Source of the DNA: Thermus arciformis
GTDB taxonomy: Bacteria; Deinococcota; Deinococci; Deinococcales; Thermaceae
Direction of reading: 5' to 3'
DNA length: 64,000 nucleotides
Assembly (NCBI RefSeq): GCF_900102145.1
Contig: NZ_FNBC01000001.1
Coordinates: 1-64,000, forward strand
The position numbers and the translations under genes were made by a program. Positions 46,453 through 53,981 of the stretch are shown one piece after another. A model generated the notes under the pieces. The model ran no database searches, was not told the origin of the DNA, and worked only from the letters and a program-made list of their open reading frames with translations. How positions within the stretch are numbered: the stretch's first letter is position 1; each line of letters starts with the position of its first letter.

Positions 46453-48619
46453 CCAAAACCTCCCTGAGGGGCGCTTTCCAGGCGGAAAGCAGTTCCTCCA
46501 GGCTCCACTCTAGGACACCCCCCGGGGTCAGGACCGTGAGGGTCTTCCCCCCGGTCTCCCCCAGGACCCGGTAGGGGAGGCCCCGCTCCTCCAGAAGGAG
46601 GGTGGCCTCCTGGAGGCGGGCCTTCTCCACGGTGAAGAGGACGCGGCTTGGGGCCTCGCCGAAGAGGGCCTCGAGGCTCCCCTCCCGCACCTCCACCGTG
46701 GCCCCCACCCCGTAGGGGAAGGTCATCTCGGCGAGGGCCACAAGAAGCCCCCCTTCCGCCACGTCGTGGGCCGTCCGGGTGAAGCCCAAGGCGATGAGGT
46801 CCCGGATCGCCTCCTGCACCGCCTTTTCCCGCCCGAGGTCAAGCCTTGGGGGGTGGCCGAACTCTTTCCCCGTGAGGAGGTAGAGGACCTCGCTCGCCCC
46901 GAGCTCCCCCCGTTCCTCCCCGAGGAGGAGGAGGACCTCCCCCGGGCGCCTAAAGCCCATCTCCGCTCGCTTGTCCACCTCCAGGATCCCCACCACCCCC
47001 ACCATGGCCGTGGGGGGGATGCGCCTCCCCCCGCTTTCGTTGTAGAGGGAGACGTTCCCCGAGACCACGGGGACGCCCAAGGCCTCGCTCGCCTCCTTGA
47101 GTCCGGCGATGGTCTCCTGAAGCTCGTGGTAGCCCTCCGGGGTCTCCGGGCTTCCCAGGTTGAGGCCGTCGGTGTAGGCGAGGGGCTTCGCCCCCACCAC
47201 GCTGACGTTCCGGCAGGCCTCCGCCAGGGCGTGCATGGCCCCAAGCCGGGGGTGGAGGCGGCTATACCGGGGGTTCTGGTCCACCTTGGCGGCGACGCCG
47301 AGGCGGGTGCCCTTGATCCATAAGACGGCGGCGTCGCCTCGCCCCGGGAGGAGGGCGGTGCGGGTCCCCACCTGGTGGTCGTACCGCTCGTAGACCGCCT
47401 CCCGGCTCGCCAGGTTGGGGGAGGCGAGGAGCCTCCTTAGGACCTCCTGGGGATCGGCCTCTAAGGGGGGGATGGGGGTTTCCCTAACCCTCCGCACCTC
47501 GGGGTCCTCCCGCCCCACCCGCACGTAGGTGGGGGCCTCGGCCAGGGCCTCCGTGGGCACCTCCGCCACCACCTCGCCCCGGAAGAGGACCCGGAAGACC
47601 CTTTCCGGGATGGTCCTGGCCACGGGGACGCAGTCTAGGCCCCACCTGCGGAAGACCGCCTCCAGCGCCTCCTCCTTCCCCTCCTTGGGCACGAGGACCA
47701 TCCGCTCCTGGCTTTCCGAGAGGAGGAGCTCCTCCGGGGTCATCCCCTTCTCCCGGGTGGGGACGAGGTCCAGGTGGAGCTCCACCCCGAGGCCCGACTT
47801 GTGGGCGAGCTCCGAGAGGCTACTGGTGAGCCCCGCCGCCCCCATGTCCTGGACGCCTTCCACGAGGTCCAGCGCTATGGCCTCGAGGGTGGCCTCCATG
47901 AGGAGCTTGCCGAGGAAAGGGTCCCCCACCTGGACCGCGGGCCGGTCCTCCTCCTTCTCCTCCTTGAGCTCGCGGCTCGCGAAGGCCGCCCCGCCGATCC
48001 CGTCCCGGCCCGTCTTGGCCCCGGCGTAGTAGATGGGGCGGTCCAAAGAGGCCCGGCTCCGCCGCAGGTGCTCCTCCCTTAGGAGGCCGAGGGCCATGGC
48101 GTTCACCAGGGGGTTTTCTCGGTAGCCCTCGTGGAAGTAGAGGTCCCCGCCCACCGTGGGCACCCCGATGGCGTTGCCGTAGAAGCTGATCCCCGAGACC
48201 ACCCCCTTGAGGAGGTAGCGGCTTCGCCCTTCGGGCGGCCCGAAGCGGAGGGAGTCCAGGAGGGCGATGGGCCTCGCCCCCATGCTCAGGATGTCCCGGA
48301 GGATCCCCCCGACCCCCGTGGCCGCCCCCTGGAAGGGCTCCACCGCCGAGGGGTGGTTGTGGCTCTCAATCTTGAAGGCCACGGCCCAGCCCTCGCCGAT
48401 GCGCACCACGCCGGCGTTTTCCCCGGGACCTTGGAGGACGGCCTCCCCCTCCTTGGGGAGGGCTTTGAGGAGGGGGCGGGAGTTCTTGTAGGCGCAGTGC
48501 TCGCTCCACATCACCTTGAAGAGGAGGAGCTCCACCCGGTTCGGCTCCCGCCCGAGCCTCCGGACGATCTCCCGGTACTCCCCTTCCGGGATCCCGATCT
48601 CCTTGGCGAGGGCTTCCAT
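46445..48619 (-). CDS. purL: FGAM synthase, small PurL subunit type
   Basis: PurL, with PurQ and PurS, makes formylglycinamidine ribonucleotide. The 724-residue single-subunit form (not the 1300-residue fused enzyme) has FKVMWSEHCAYKNSRPLLKA, the ATP-binding regions VRIGEGWAVAFKIESHNHPS and GGAAFASRELK, and the second half (GNVSLYNESGG). The ATG at 48619 overlaps the stop of the HAD gene by one base; a GTG just before it is less likely. PurQ and PurS are encoded upstream. Confidence 0.96.
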   Translation of the reverse strand: MEALAKEIGIPEGEYREIVRRLGREPNRVELLLFKVMWSEHCAYKNSRPLLKALPKEGEAVLQGPGENAGVVRIGEGWAVAFKIESHNHPSAVEPFQGAATGVGGILRDILSMGARPIALLDSLRFGPPEGRSRYLLKGVVSGISFYGNAIGVPTVGGDLYFHEGYRENPLVNAMALGLLREEHLRRSRASLDRPIYYAGAKTGRDGIGGAAFASRELKEEKEEDRPAVQVGDPFLGKLLMEATLEAIALDLVEGVQDMGAAGLTSSLSELAHKSGLGVELHLDLVPTREKGMTPEELLLSESQERMVLVPKEGKEEALEAVFRRWGLDCVPVARTIPERVFRVLFRGEVVAEVPTEALAEAPTYVRVGREDPEVRRVRETPIPPLEADPQEVLRRLLASPNLASREAVYERYDHQVGTRTALLPGRGDAAVLWIKGTRLGVAAKVDQNPRYSRLHPRLGAMHALAEACRNVSVVGAKPLAYTDGLNLGSPETPEGYHELQETIAGLKEASEALGVPVVSGNVSLYNESGGRRIPPTAMVGVVGILEVDKRAEMGFRRPGEVLLLLGEERGELGASEVLYLLTGKEFGHPPRLDLGREKAVQEAIRDLIALGFTRTAHDVAEGGLLVALAEMTFPYGVGATVEVREGSLEALFGEAPSRVLFTVEKARLQEATLLLEERGLPYRVLGETGGKTLTVLTPGGVLEWSLEELLSAWKAPLREVLDG

Positions 48620-49332
48620 CACGTGAGGAGGGAGAGGAGCTCCCGGTGGTCCTTCACCTTGGCCGTGGGCTTCGCCTCCCCGTTCACCTCCCTCAGGCCC
48701 ACGTACTGGACCGCCCAGGGGTAGCCCGTCCCGAAGGCCCCCTTGATGTCCGTCTGGGGCAGGTCCCCCACGTGCAGGGCCTCCTCCGGGGCCACGTCCA
48801 GGGCCTCGAGGGCCACGCGGAAGGCCTCGGGCTTGGGCTTCACGAAGCCCGTCTCGTCGGAGAAGCTAAAGGCCTGGAAGACGTCCAGGCCCTGCCGCTT
48901 CAGGTGCTCCCGCAGGAGGCGGCCCGGGGTCATGCCGGTGTCGGAGACGATGGCCAGGGGGTATTTCTTGGCGAGGTCCTTCAGGACCTCCACCCCGGGG
49001 AGGGGCTTGAGGGGGGCGAGGAGGGAGCTTTCCTCCAGGCGCCTTGCGGTGAGGGCGATGAGCCCGGGGTCGTGGGGGGCGCCGAGGAGGGCGAAGATCC
49101 GGGCCACCCGTTCGTAGACGGGCAGGTGTTCCCCCGCCTTCCAGGCCTCCTCAAAGGCCAAGGCGGCCTGGCGGTAGGCCTCCCGCACCTCGGCCTCCTC
49201 GGCGGGGTGCCCGGCCTCGGAGAGGGCGTCCAGGAGGATCTCGTACCGGGCGGGCATGACCTTTTCCAAAAACGCTTCCCCCTCGGTGAAGAGGGTGCCC
49301 CAGAAGTCAAAGGTGATGGCTTTGGGTTTCAT
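48619..49332 (-). CDS. HAD-superfamily hydrolase inside the purine operon
   Basis: The 237-residue HAD protein has [10 protein letters not shown] (motif I: DFWGT replaces the usual DxDGT, so the second Asp is Trp), AIVSDTGM (motif II) and [14 protein letters not shown] with [13 protein letters not shown] (III and IV). The lack of the second aspartate suggests that general acid catalysis differs; the fold otherwise looks like a phosphatase. It lies between purQ (four-base overlap) and purL (one-base overlap), so it is tightly co-translated with the FGAM synthase subunits. A nucleotide-phosphatase role is likely but inferred. Confidence 0.82.
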   Translation of the reverse strand: MKPKAITFDFWGTLFTEGEAFLEKVMPARYEILLDALSEAGHPAEEAEVREAYRQAALAFEEAWKAGEHLPVYERVARIFALLGAPHDPGLIALTARRLEESSLLAPLKPLPGVEVLKDLAKKYPLAIVSDTGMTPGRLLREHLKRQGLDVFQAFSFSDETGFVKPKPEAFRVALEALDVAPEEALHVGDLPQTDIKGAFGTGYPWAVQYVGLREVNGEAKPTAKVKDHRELLSLLT

Positions 49333-50012
49333 CGTGCCACCTCCACGGCGAGCCCCAGGAAAAAGGGGAGCCCGTCGGTGTTGCCCAAGACCTCGTCCAC
49401 GGCCCTTTCGGGATGGGGCATCATGCCGAGGACGTTGCCCCTTTCGTTCGTGATCCCCGCGATGTCGTTTAGGCTCCCGTTGGGGTTGTAGTCCGCCTCC
49501 CCCTTCAGGGGGGCGTAGCGGAAGACCACGAGCCCCTCCCCCTCGAGCCGGGCGAGGGTTTCGGGATCGGCGTAGTAGCGGCCCTCCCCGTGGGCGATGG
49601 GAAGCCTCAGGACCTGGCCCCTTGGGTAGAGCCGGGTGAAGGGGAGGTCGTTCCGCTCCACCCGCACCCCCACCTCCTTGCAGGTGAAGTGGAGGTTGAG
49701 GTTGGCAAGGAGCGCCCCCGGAAGAAGCCCCGCCTCCGTGAGGATCTGGAAGCCGTTGCAGACCCCCACCACGTACCGCCCCTCCTCGGCGAAGCGCCGC
49801 ACCGCCTCCATCACCGGGCTCTTGGCGGCGAGGGCCCCCGCCCTCAGGTAGTCCCCGTAGCTGAACCCCCCGGGCAGAAAGACCCCGTCAAAGCCCCGGA
49901 GGTCCCTTTCCGTGTGCCAGACGTACTCCGCCCGAAGCCCCGCCTTCTTTAGGGCGAAGCGGGCGTCCTCGTCGCAGTTGGCGCCGGGGAAGCGGACGAT
50001 GGCCCACCTCAT
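49329..50012 (-). CDS. purQ: FGAM synthase glutaminase subunit
   Basis: PurQ releases ammonia from glutamine for PurL. The 227-residue class I glutaminase starts [20 protein letters not shown] and has the nucleophile elbow [11 protein letters not shown] and the catalytic His-x-Glu in [14 protein letters not shown]. The start overlaps purS by four bases and the stop overlaps the HAD gene by four bases. Confidence 0.96.
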   Translation of the reverse strand: MRWAIVRFPGANCDEDARFALKKAGLRAEYVWHTERDLRGFDGVFLPGGFSYGDYLRAGALAAKSPVMEAVRRFAEEGRYVVGVCNGFQILTEAGLLPGALLANLNLHFTCKEVGVRVERNDLPFTRLYPRGQVLRLPIAHGEGRYYADPETLARLEGEGLVVFRYAPLKGEADYNPNGSLNDIAGITNERGNVLGMMPHPERAVDEVLGNTDGLPFFLGLAVEVAR

Positions 50013-50263
50013 GGGAGTTCCTTTAGGGCTTCCAGGGCGTAGACCTCCATCACCGGGTTGGCGAGGAGGGCGCCCATGGCCTTGGCCTTCGCCTCGGCCT
50101 CCAGGAGGTTTTCCGCCGGGAAGACGATCTCCAGCACCTTCCCCACCCGCACCTCCTCCACCGGGTGGCCGAGGTCCTTCAGCACCCCCTCCACCGCCCG
50201 GCCCTGGGGGTCCAGGATGCCCTTCTTCAGCTCAATGAGCAGGGTGGCCTGGTAGCGCGGCAT
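50009..50263 (-). CDS. purS: FGAM synthase subunit PurS
   Basis: PurS is the 84-residue subunit that links PurQ to small PurL proteins. It begins [20 protein letters not shown] with [13 protein letters not shown], then [11 protein letters not shown] and [20 protein letters not shown]. The ATG at 50263 is chosen; a longer frame to 50377 overlaps purC and has no homology. It lies 11 bases after purC and overlaps purQ by four bases. Confidence 0.95.
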   Translation of the reverse strand: MPRYQATLLIELKKGILDPQGRAVEGVLKDLGHPVEEVRVGKVLEIVFPAENLLEAEAKAKAMGALLANPVMEVYALEALKELP

Positions 50264-50274
50264 ATGGCCCAAGT

Positions 50275-50964
50275 CTACCCCAGGACCCGCCGGAGCACCT
50301 CCCGGTAGGCCTCCTCCACGCCGCCTAGGTCCTTGCGGAAGCGGTCCTTGTCCAAAGGCTCCCCCTTTTCGTCCCAAAGGCGCATGGTGTCGGGGCTGAT
50401 CTCGTCGGCGAGGAGGACCTCCCCCCCAAGCCGCCCGAACTCCAGCTTGAAGTCCACGAGCTCTAGGCCCCGCTCGGCGAAGAAGGCCTTGAGGAGTTCG
50501 CCCACCTTGAGGGTGGTGCGCTTCACCGCCTCAAGCTCCTCTTCCCCCGCAAGCCCCAGGGCGAGGACGGCGTTCTCGCAGATCAAGGGGTCCCCCAGGG
50601 CGTCGTTTTTGAGGGAGAACTCCAGAAGGGGCGCCCCAAGCGGGGTCCCCTCCTTCAGGCCGTAGCGCCGGGCGAAGCTTCCCGCCGCCAGGAAGCGGAG
50701 GATCACCTCCAGGGGGAGGATCTCCACCCGCCGCACCCGCATCTCCCGGTCGGAGACCTCCTCCAGGAAGTGGGTCTTGACCCCGTGGGCCTCGAGGTAG
50801 CGGAAGAGGGCCGCCGAGACCTTGTTGTTCACCACGCCCTTGCCCGGGATCACCCCCCGCTTTTGCGCGTTGAAGGCGGTGGCCTCGTCCTTGAAGTAGA
50901 CCCTTAAGGTGTCCGGGCCTTCCCGGTAGAGCACCTTGGCCTTGCCCTCGTAGAGCTTTTCCAT
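50275..50964 (-). CDS. purC: SAICAR synthetase
   Basis: PurC joins aspartate to CAIR in the purine pathway. The 229-residue protein starts MEKLYEGKAKVLYREGPDTL and has the family motifs VEILPLEVILRFLAAGSFAR and LVDFKLEFGRLGGEVLLADEISPDT-like segments (aspartate-binding region). It is the first gene of the purC-purS-purQ-HAD-purL-purF operon. GGAGAGGC precedes the ATG. Confidence 0.96.
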   Translation of the reverse strand: MEKLYEGKAKVLYREGPDTLRVYFKDEATAFNAQKRGVIPGKGVVNNKVSAALFRYLEAHGVKTHFLEEVSDREMRVRRVEILPLEVILRFLAAGSFARRYGLKEGTPLGAPLLEFSLKNDALGDPLICENAVLALGLAGEEELEAVKRTTLKVGELLKAFFAERGLELVDFKLEFGRLGGEVLLADEISPDTMRLWDEKGEPLDKDRFRKDLGGVEEAYREVLRRVLG

Positions 50965-50997
50965 GCCTCTCCCTGTGGGCCTGAGGGCCCGTTACCT

Positions 50998-51387
50998 TCA
51001 TTGTAGCGGCAGGAGGCGAACCCGCGTTTTCTCGGGTCCGATCACCGCCAGGGCTCCCCGTTCCAGAGCTTCGGGGAAACGCCTTAAGACCTCCAGCACT
51101 GGGGGTAGGGCCTCGGGGGGTACTGGGGGTAGGGCCTCGGGGGGTTCCGTGTAGGGGAGGCGGAGGAGGATCACGCTGGGCCCGTCCTCTCCTGTGAGGG
51201 AGAGGAGGTGGCCGAAGTCCAGGTCGGCGGTGAGGATGGTGTAGCCCTGCTCCCTGGCCCAAGCGAAGAGTACCTCGTCGGGGGCGTTAGCCGGGCCCAC
51301 GTGGCGCCACCATACGGCTTCGTACCCCGAGGCCTCGAGCGCTTCCCGCCAGCGCGGCGAGAGGTTCATGTCCACCAGGATCTTCAC
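50998..51387 (-). CDS. DUF5615 PIN-like protein (toxin-like)
   Basis: The 129-residue protein starts from the GTG at 51387: MKILVDMNLSPRWREALEAS, then WWRHVGPANAPDEVLFAWA, YTILTADLDFGHLL and VILLRLPYTEP. This is the DUF5615 pattern, a PIN-like fold (D6, D49-type aspartates, TADLDF) usually encoded after a DUF433 gene. Such pairs are thought to be toxin-antitoxin modules; that role is inferred. The GTG overlaps the stop of the DUF433 gene (GTGA). An earlier in-frame start (51423) is inside the partner gene. A 24-bp tandem duplication has added eight residues (PPEALPPV) near position 90. Confidence 0.8.
   Translation of the reverse strand: MKILVDMNLSPRWREALEASGYEAVWWRHVGPANAPDEVLFAWAREQGYTILTADLDFGHLLSLTGEDGPSVILLRLPYTEPPEALPPVPPEALPPVLEVLRRFPEALERGALAVIGPEKTRVRLLPLQ
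51000..51005 (-). promoter_or_regulatory. Probable -10 box of the purine operon
   Basis: TACAAT on the minus strand overlaps the last codons of the DUF5615-like gene, 35 bases before the purC ATG. The leader contains GGGCC/GGCCC, a small hairpin. No purine riboswitch (the xpt-pbuX type) was recognised. Confidence 0.5.
51098..51145 (-). repeat. Exact 24-bp tandem duplication inside the DUF5615 gene
   Basis: Two identical 24-bp units, 51098-51121 and 51122-51145, encode PPEALPPV twice in a row. The length is a multiple of three, so the frame is kept. The perfect identity suggests recent slippage. Confidence 0.9.
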
Positions 51388-51611
51388 AGACTTAGGGCGT
51401 GCTCTTCCTCCTCCAGCCTCCAAGCGGCGTAGGCGAGGGCTTCCCGAATGTCCTCGAGGGTAAGCTCGGGGTAGTCCCGGAGGAGGTCCTCGGGGCGTTC
51501 TCCGTAGGCCAACCGCCGGAGCAGGGCCGCCACCGTGAGGCGCAGCCCCCGGATGGTGGCTTTACCGCCGAAGAGGCGAGGATCGTGGGTGATCCGGCTA
51601 AACCGGGGCAT
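51384..51611 (-). CDS. DUF433 protein (antitoxin-like)
   Basis: The 75-residue protein has the DUF433 pattern: ITHDPRLFGGKATIRGLRLT, VAALLRRLAYGERPEDLLRD and YPELTLEDIREALAYAA. These are short winged-helix-like proteins commonly followed by a DUF5615 gene, as here (four-base overlap). The ATG lies six bases after TAGAAT (51618-51623, minus strand). That box is partly formed by the left end of repeat D. Confidence 0.82.
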   Translation of the reverse strand: MPRFSRITHDPRLFGGKATIRGLRLTVAALLRRLAYGERPEDLLRDYPELTLEDIREALAYAAWRLEEEEHALSL

Positions 51612-51617
51612 GCCCTC

Positions 51618-51623
51618 ATTCTA
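51618..51623 (-). promoter_or_regulatory. -10 box of the DUF433/DUF5615 pair
   Basis: TAGAAT on the minus strand lies six bases before the ATG at 51611. Its upstream side coincides with the first bases of repeat D, so the -35 region would be inside the repeat. Confidence 0.55.
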
Positions 51624-51714
51624 AGTACCCCGCTTCGGCTTGCGCCAGAGCGGGGGCCCCCAAAGGCTTCTGGCCAGGGGACCCCATGTTGCAAAGTTCG
51701 GGTGCGGGCGCTTA
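51622..51714 (+). repeat. 93-bp stop-codon repeat, copy D
   Basis: The element runs from TAAGTACCCCGC to GGGCGCTTA. The stem is CCCCGCTTCGGC/GCCAGAGCGGGG, with mismatches, around the loop TTGC. Its last three bases (TTA, 51712-51714) are the TAA stop of purB on the minus strand. The left end overlaps the -10 box of the DUF433 gene. It occupies the 100-base gap between purB and the DUF433 gene. Confidence 0.85.
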
Positions 51715-53022
51715 GAGCCCAAAGCGGGCGTAGATGGCGTCCACGTGCCGGAGGAAGGGCTTGGGGTCAAAGAGGGCCCTCAGCTCCTCCCCCTTGAGGG
51801 GGTTCTCGGGGTCGGCCTCCAGGAGTTCCAGGAAGCTCCGCTCCTCCTCCCAGCTCCTTAGGGCGTTCCGCTGGACGAGGGCGTAGGCCTTGTCCCGGGA
51901 AAGGCCCCGGGCGATAAGGGCGTTTAGGACCTGCTGGGAGTAGACGAGGCCCCGGGTGAGCTCCAGGTTCCTGGCCAGGTTCTTTTCAAAGACCTCGAGG
52001 CCCTCGAGGATCCCCTTGAGGCGTCTTAAGGCGTAGTGGGCCAGGGTGGTGGCGTCGGGGAGGACGACCCGTTCCACGGAGGAGTGGGAGATGTCCCGCT
52101 CGTGCCAGAGGGCGATGTCCTCCAGGGCAGGCCCTAGGTACCCCCTTAGGAGCCTCGCCACCCCGGTGAGGTTCTCCAGGCCCACGGGGTTCTTCTTGTG
52201 GGGCATGGAGGAACTTCCCGTCTGCCCCTCGCGGAAGGGCTCCTGGGCCTCGAGGACCTCCGTGCGCTGGAGGTGGCGTAGCTCCACGGCCACCCGCTCT
52301 AGGTTCCCCCCCAGGAGGGCGAGGGCCGCCATGACCTCGGCGTGCCGGTCCCGGGGGACGACCTGGGTGGAAAGGGGCTCGGGCCTGAGGCCCAGGCGCC
52401 GGGCCACGTGGGCCTCCACCTCGGGGGGCACGTGGGCGTAGTTGCCCACGGAGCCCGAGAGCATGGCGACCCCGATGGTCTCCCGCGCCCGCTTAAGCCG
52501 TTCCTCGTCCCTTTGGAAGGCGGCGTAGAAGGAGAGGAAGCGGAGGCCGAAGCTCGTGGGCTCGGCGTGGACCCCGTGGGTGCGGGCGATGGCGGGGGTG
52601 TGCTTGTAGCGGAGGGCGAGGGCCCTAAGGGCCTCCTCCACCCCCTTAAGCTCCTCCAGGACGAGGCCTAGGGCCTCCACCAAGAGGGCGTTTTGCGCCG
52701 TGTCCACCACGTCCGAGCTGGTGAGGCCGAGGTGGAGGTAGCGCCCCACCTCCTCGTCCCCCGTCCACTCCACTAGGGCCCGGGTGAAGGCCACGAGGTC
52801 GTGGCGGGTTACCGCCTCAAGCTCCGCCACCCTTTGGGCGAAGGCGGCGTCCAGGGGCTTTTCCTCTAGCTTGGCGAGAAGCCTCGCCGAAAGGCCCCGC
52901 GGCACTTCCCCTAAGTTCTCCCAGGCCTCGAGGGCGTAGGCCTCCACCCGGGCCCACATCCGGTAGCGGCTTTCCTCCGACCAGAGGCGGGCCATCTCCG
53001 GCGTCTGGTAGCGGGCGATCAT
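51712..53022 (-). CDS. purB: Adenylosuccinate lyase
   Basis: PurB cleaves SAICAR and adenylosuccinate. The 436-residue protein begins MIARYQTPEMARLWSEESRY and has GLTSSDVVDTAQNALLVEAL, the catalytic histidine region ARTHGVHAEPTSFG and the signature GQTGSSSMPHKKNPVGLENL with the flexible-loop serine. The ATG at 53022 lies seven bases after TACCCT (minus strand, 53030-53035); an open extension to 53139 overlaps the plus-strand MNT gene. It is separated from the other purine genes by repeat D and the DUF433/DUF5615 pair. Confidence 0.96.
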   Translation of the reverse strand: MIARYQTPEMARLWSEESRYRMWARVEAYALEAWENLGEVPRGLSARLLAKLEEKPLDAAFAQRVAELEAVTRHDLVAFTRALVEWTGDEEVGRYLHLGLTSSDVVDTAQNALLVEALGLVLEELKGVEEALRALALRYKHTPAIARTHGVHAEPTSFGLRFLSFYAAFQRDEERLKRARETIGVAMLSGSVGNYAHVPPEVEAHVARRLGLRPEPLSTQVVPRDRHAEVMAALALLGGNLERVAVELRHLQRTEVLEAQEPFREGQTGSSSMPHKKNPVGLENLTGVARLLRGYLGPALEDIALWHERDISHSSVERVVLPDATTLAHYALRRLKGILEGLEVFEKNLARNLELTRGLVYSQQVLNALIARGLSRDKAYALVQRNALRSWEEERSFLELLEADPENPLKGEELRALFDPKPFLRHVDAIYARFGL

Positions 53023-53029
53023 GCCCTTT

Positions 53030-53055
53030 AGGGTACCAGGGAAGGGGGGTATACT
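53030..53055. promoter_or_regulatory. Divergent -10 boxes for purB and the MNT gene
   Basis: TACCCT on the minus strand (53030-53035) lies seven bases before the purB ATG. TATACT on the plus strand (53050-53055) lies 42 bases before the ATG at 53098. The plus-strand leader contains GGCCCCTTTCGGGGGGG, a small hairpin that includes the ribosome-binding site. Confidence 0.55.
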
Positions 53056-53097
53056 GGGAGCACGGCGGGGGTTAGGCCCCTTTCGGGGGGGTGAACC

Positions 53098-53385
53098 ATG
53101 AAGACCCTGGGCGGGATCCGGCGCATCCTGGCCCGGCACAAGCCGGAGCTTCGGGCGCGCTTCGGCGTGCGGGAGCTGGCCATTTTCACCCGGGGGGAAG
53201 CCACCCCCTTAAGCGACGTGGATATCCTGGTAGCGCTAGAACGCCCCCTAGGGTGGGAGATTGTGGACCTGCGCGATTACCTAGAAGCCCTACTGGGGCT
53301 TCCGGTGGACCTGCTGACCGCAGGGGCCTTGCGGCGCAAGCCGCACTTGTGGCAAGCGGTGCAAGAAGACCTGGTTCATGCCTAG
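53098..53385 (+). CDS. Minimal nucleotidyltransferase (MNT), signature damaged
   Basis: The 95-residue protein has the MNT fold of HEPN-MNT toxin-antitoxin systems, in which MNT inactivates the HEPN ribonuclease by AMP transfer. The usual signature is Gly-Ser followed by ten residues and Asp-x-Asp. Here the sequence is LAIFTRGEATPLSDVDILVA: Asp40 and Asp42 are present, but the Gly-Ser between Phe30 and Arg32 is missing, as if three codons had been deleted in frame. Nucleotidyl transfer is therefore doubtful. The partner gene that should follow is reduced to a remnant. Confidence 0.8.
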   Translation: MKTLGGIRRILARHKPELRARFGVRELAIFTRGEATPLSDVDILVALERPLGWEIVDLRDYLEALLGLPVDLLTAGALRRKPHLWQAVQEDLVHA

Positions 53386-53419
53386 GCGGAATGCGCGCCT
53401 CTTCATCCGGGCAGGGTGA
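53378..53419 (+). pseudogene. Remnant of a HEPN-type partner gene
   Basis: An ATG overlaps the end of the MNT gene, the position where HEPN toxin genes normally start. It opens a 13-codon frame, MPRRNARLFIRAG, then TGA. The first residues resemble the starts of HEPN proteins (Met-x-Arg-Asp/Asn-x-Arg-Leu-Phe), but the frame then runs into the convergent dioxygenase gene, so all of the HEPN domain is missing. A chance short frame cannot be excluded. Confidence 0.45.
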
Positions 53420-53981
53420 GGACGAAGGCCCCCCGGTACCCTTCCCCCTCCCGTTCCAGGCGGAGGAGGAGGTCCGCCCGGAAGAGGCCGTCCTGGCGGT
53501 TGTTCACCCGGGGCATCCCCCTTTCCCGGTAGGGCGGGAGGGCGTAGACCTCGCGCTGGACCTCCTCGGGGAAGAAGAGCTGGGTGGCGAAGCTCCGCCC
53601 TCCCGCCTCCACCCTTAGGTGCAGGTGGGGGGTGCGGCTTGGGTACCAGCCGGGGAAGAGGGTGAGGAAGGCCGCCTGCCCCTCCCCGTCCGTGCGCCGG
53701 AAGCCCCGGCAGAAGGTCCCGGGGGCGTTGACCCCGGAGTAGCGGCCCAGGGCGTCCGTGTGCCAGAGGTCCACCCGGGCGCCTTCTAGGGGCCTGCAGG
53801 CCCGGTCCCGCACGCGAAGGAGGAGGCGCAAGGGCACTCCGGGAAGCCCCTCCCTCAGGTCCTCCCGTTCGGGGACCTCCCTGAGGTAGTAGGGGCCTTC
53901 CGTGAGGGCCGGGGTGGGGGCGCAGGCCTGGCCCCGGGCCAAGGGCAGGAGGAGCATTCCCAAAAAGGCGCGCCGCTTCAT
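53403..53981 (-). CDS. Exported intradiol-dioxygenase-like protein
   Basis: The 192-residue protein has a signal peptide (MKRRAFLGMLLLPLARGQAC) and the intradiol ring-cleavage fold: VDLWHTDALGRYSGVN with one Tyr ligand, and FPGWYPSRTPHLHLRV with the second Tyr and two His ligands of ferric iron. All four putative ligands are present. Extracellular homologues exist in many bacteria without known catechol pathways, and the substrate is not known. The Cys20 could also be lipidated, though the context is not an ideal lipobox. It overlaps the YceI gene by four bases. Confidence 0.78.
   Translation of the reverse strand: MKRRAFLGMLLLPLARGQACAPTPALTEGPYYLREVPEREDLREGLPGVPLRLLLRVRDRACRPLEGARVDLWHTDALGRYSGVNAPGTFCRGFRRTDGEGQAAFLTLFPGWYPSRTPHLHLRVEAGGRSFATQLFFPEEVQREVYALPPYRERGMPRVNNRQDGLFRADLLLRLEREGEGYRGAFVLTLPG

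Noticed and set aside
45751-46467. Plus-strand frame of 238 codons opposite purF, and similar long frames opposite purL, ppsA and the GH13 gene
   Set aside because: They mirror well-conserved enzymes in the other direction and have biased composition; no start signals are seen.
50264-50377. Longer N-terminus for PurS
   Set aside because: The extension overlaps purC on the same strand and is low-complexity Gly/Arg/Pro sequence; PurS is normally about 80-85 residues.
50965-51000. Purine riboswitch before purC
   Set aside because: The leader is only about 30 bases with one short GC hairpin, too small for an aptamer.
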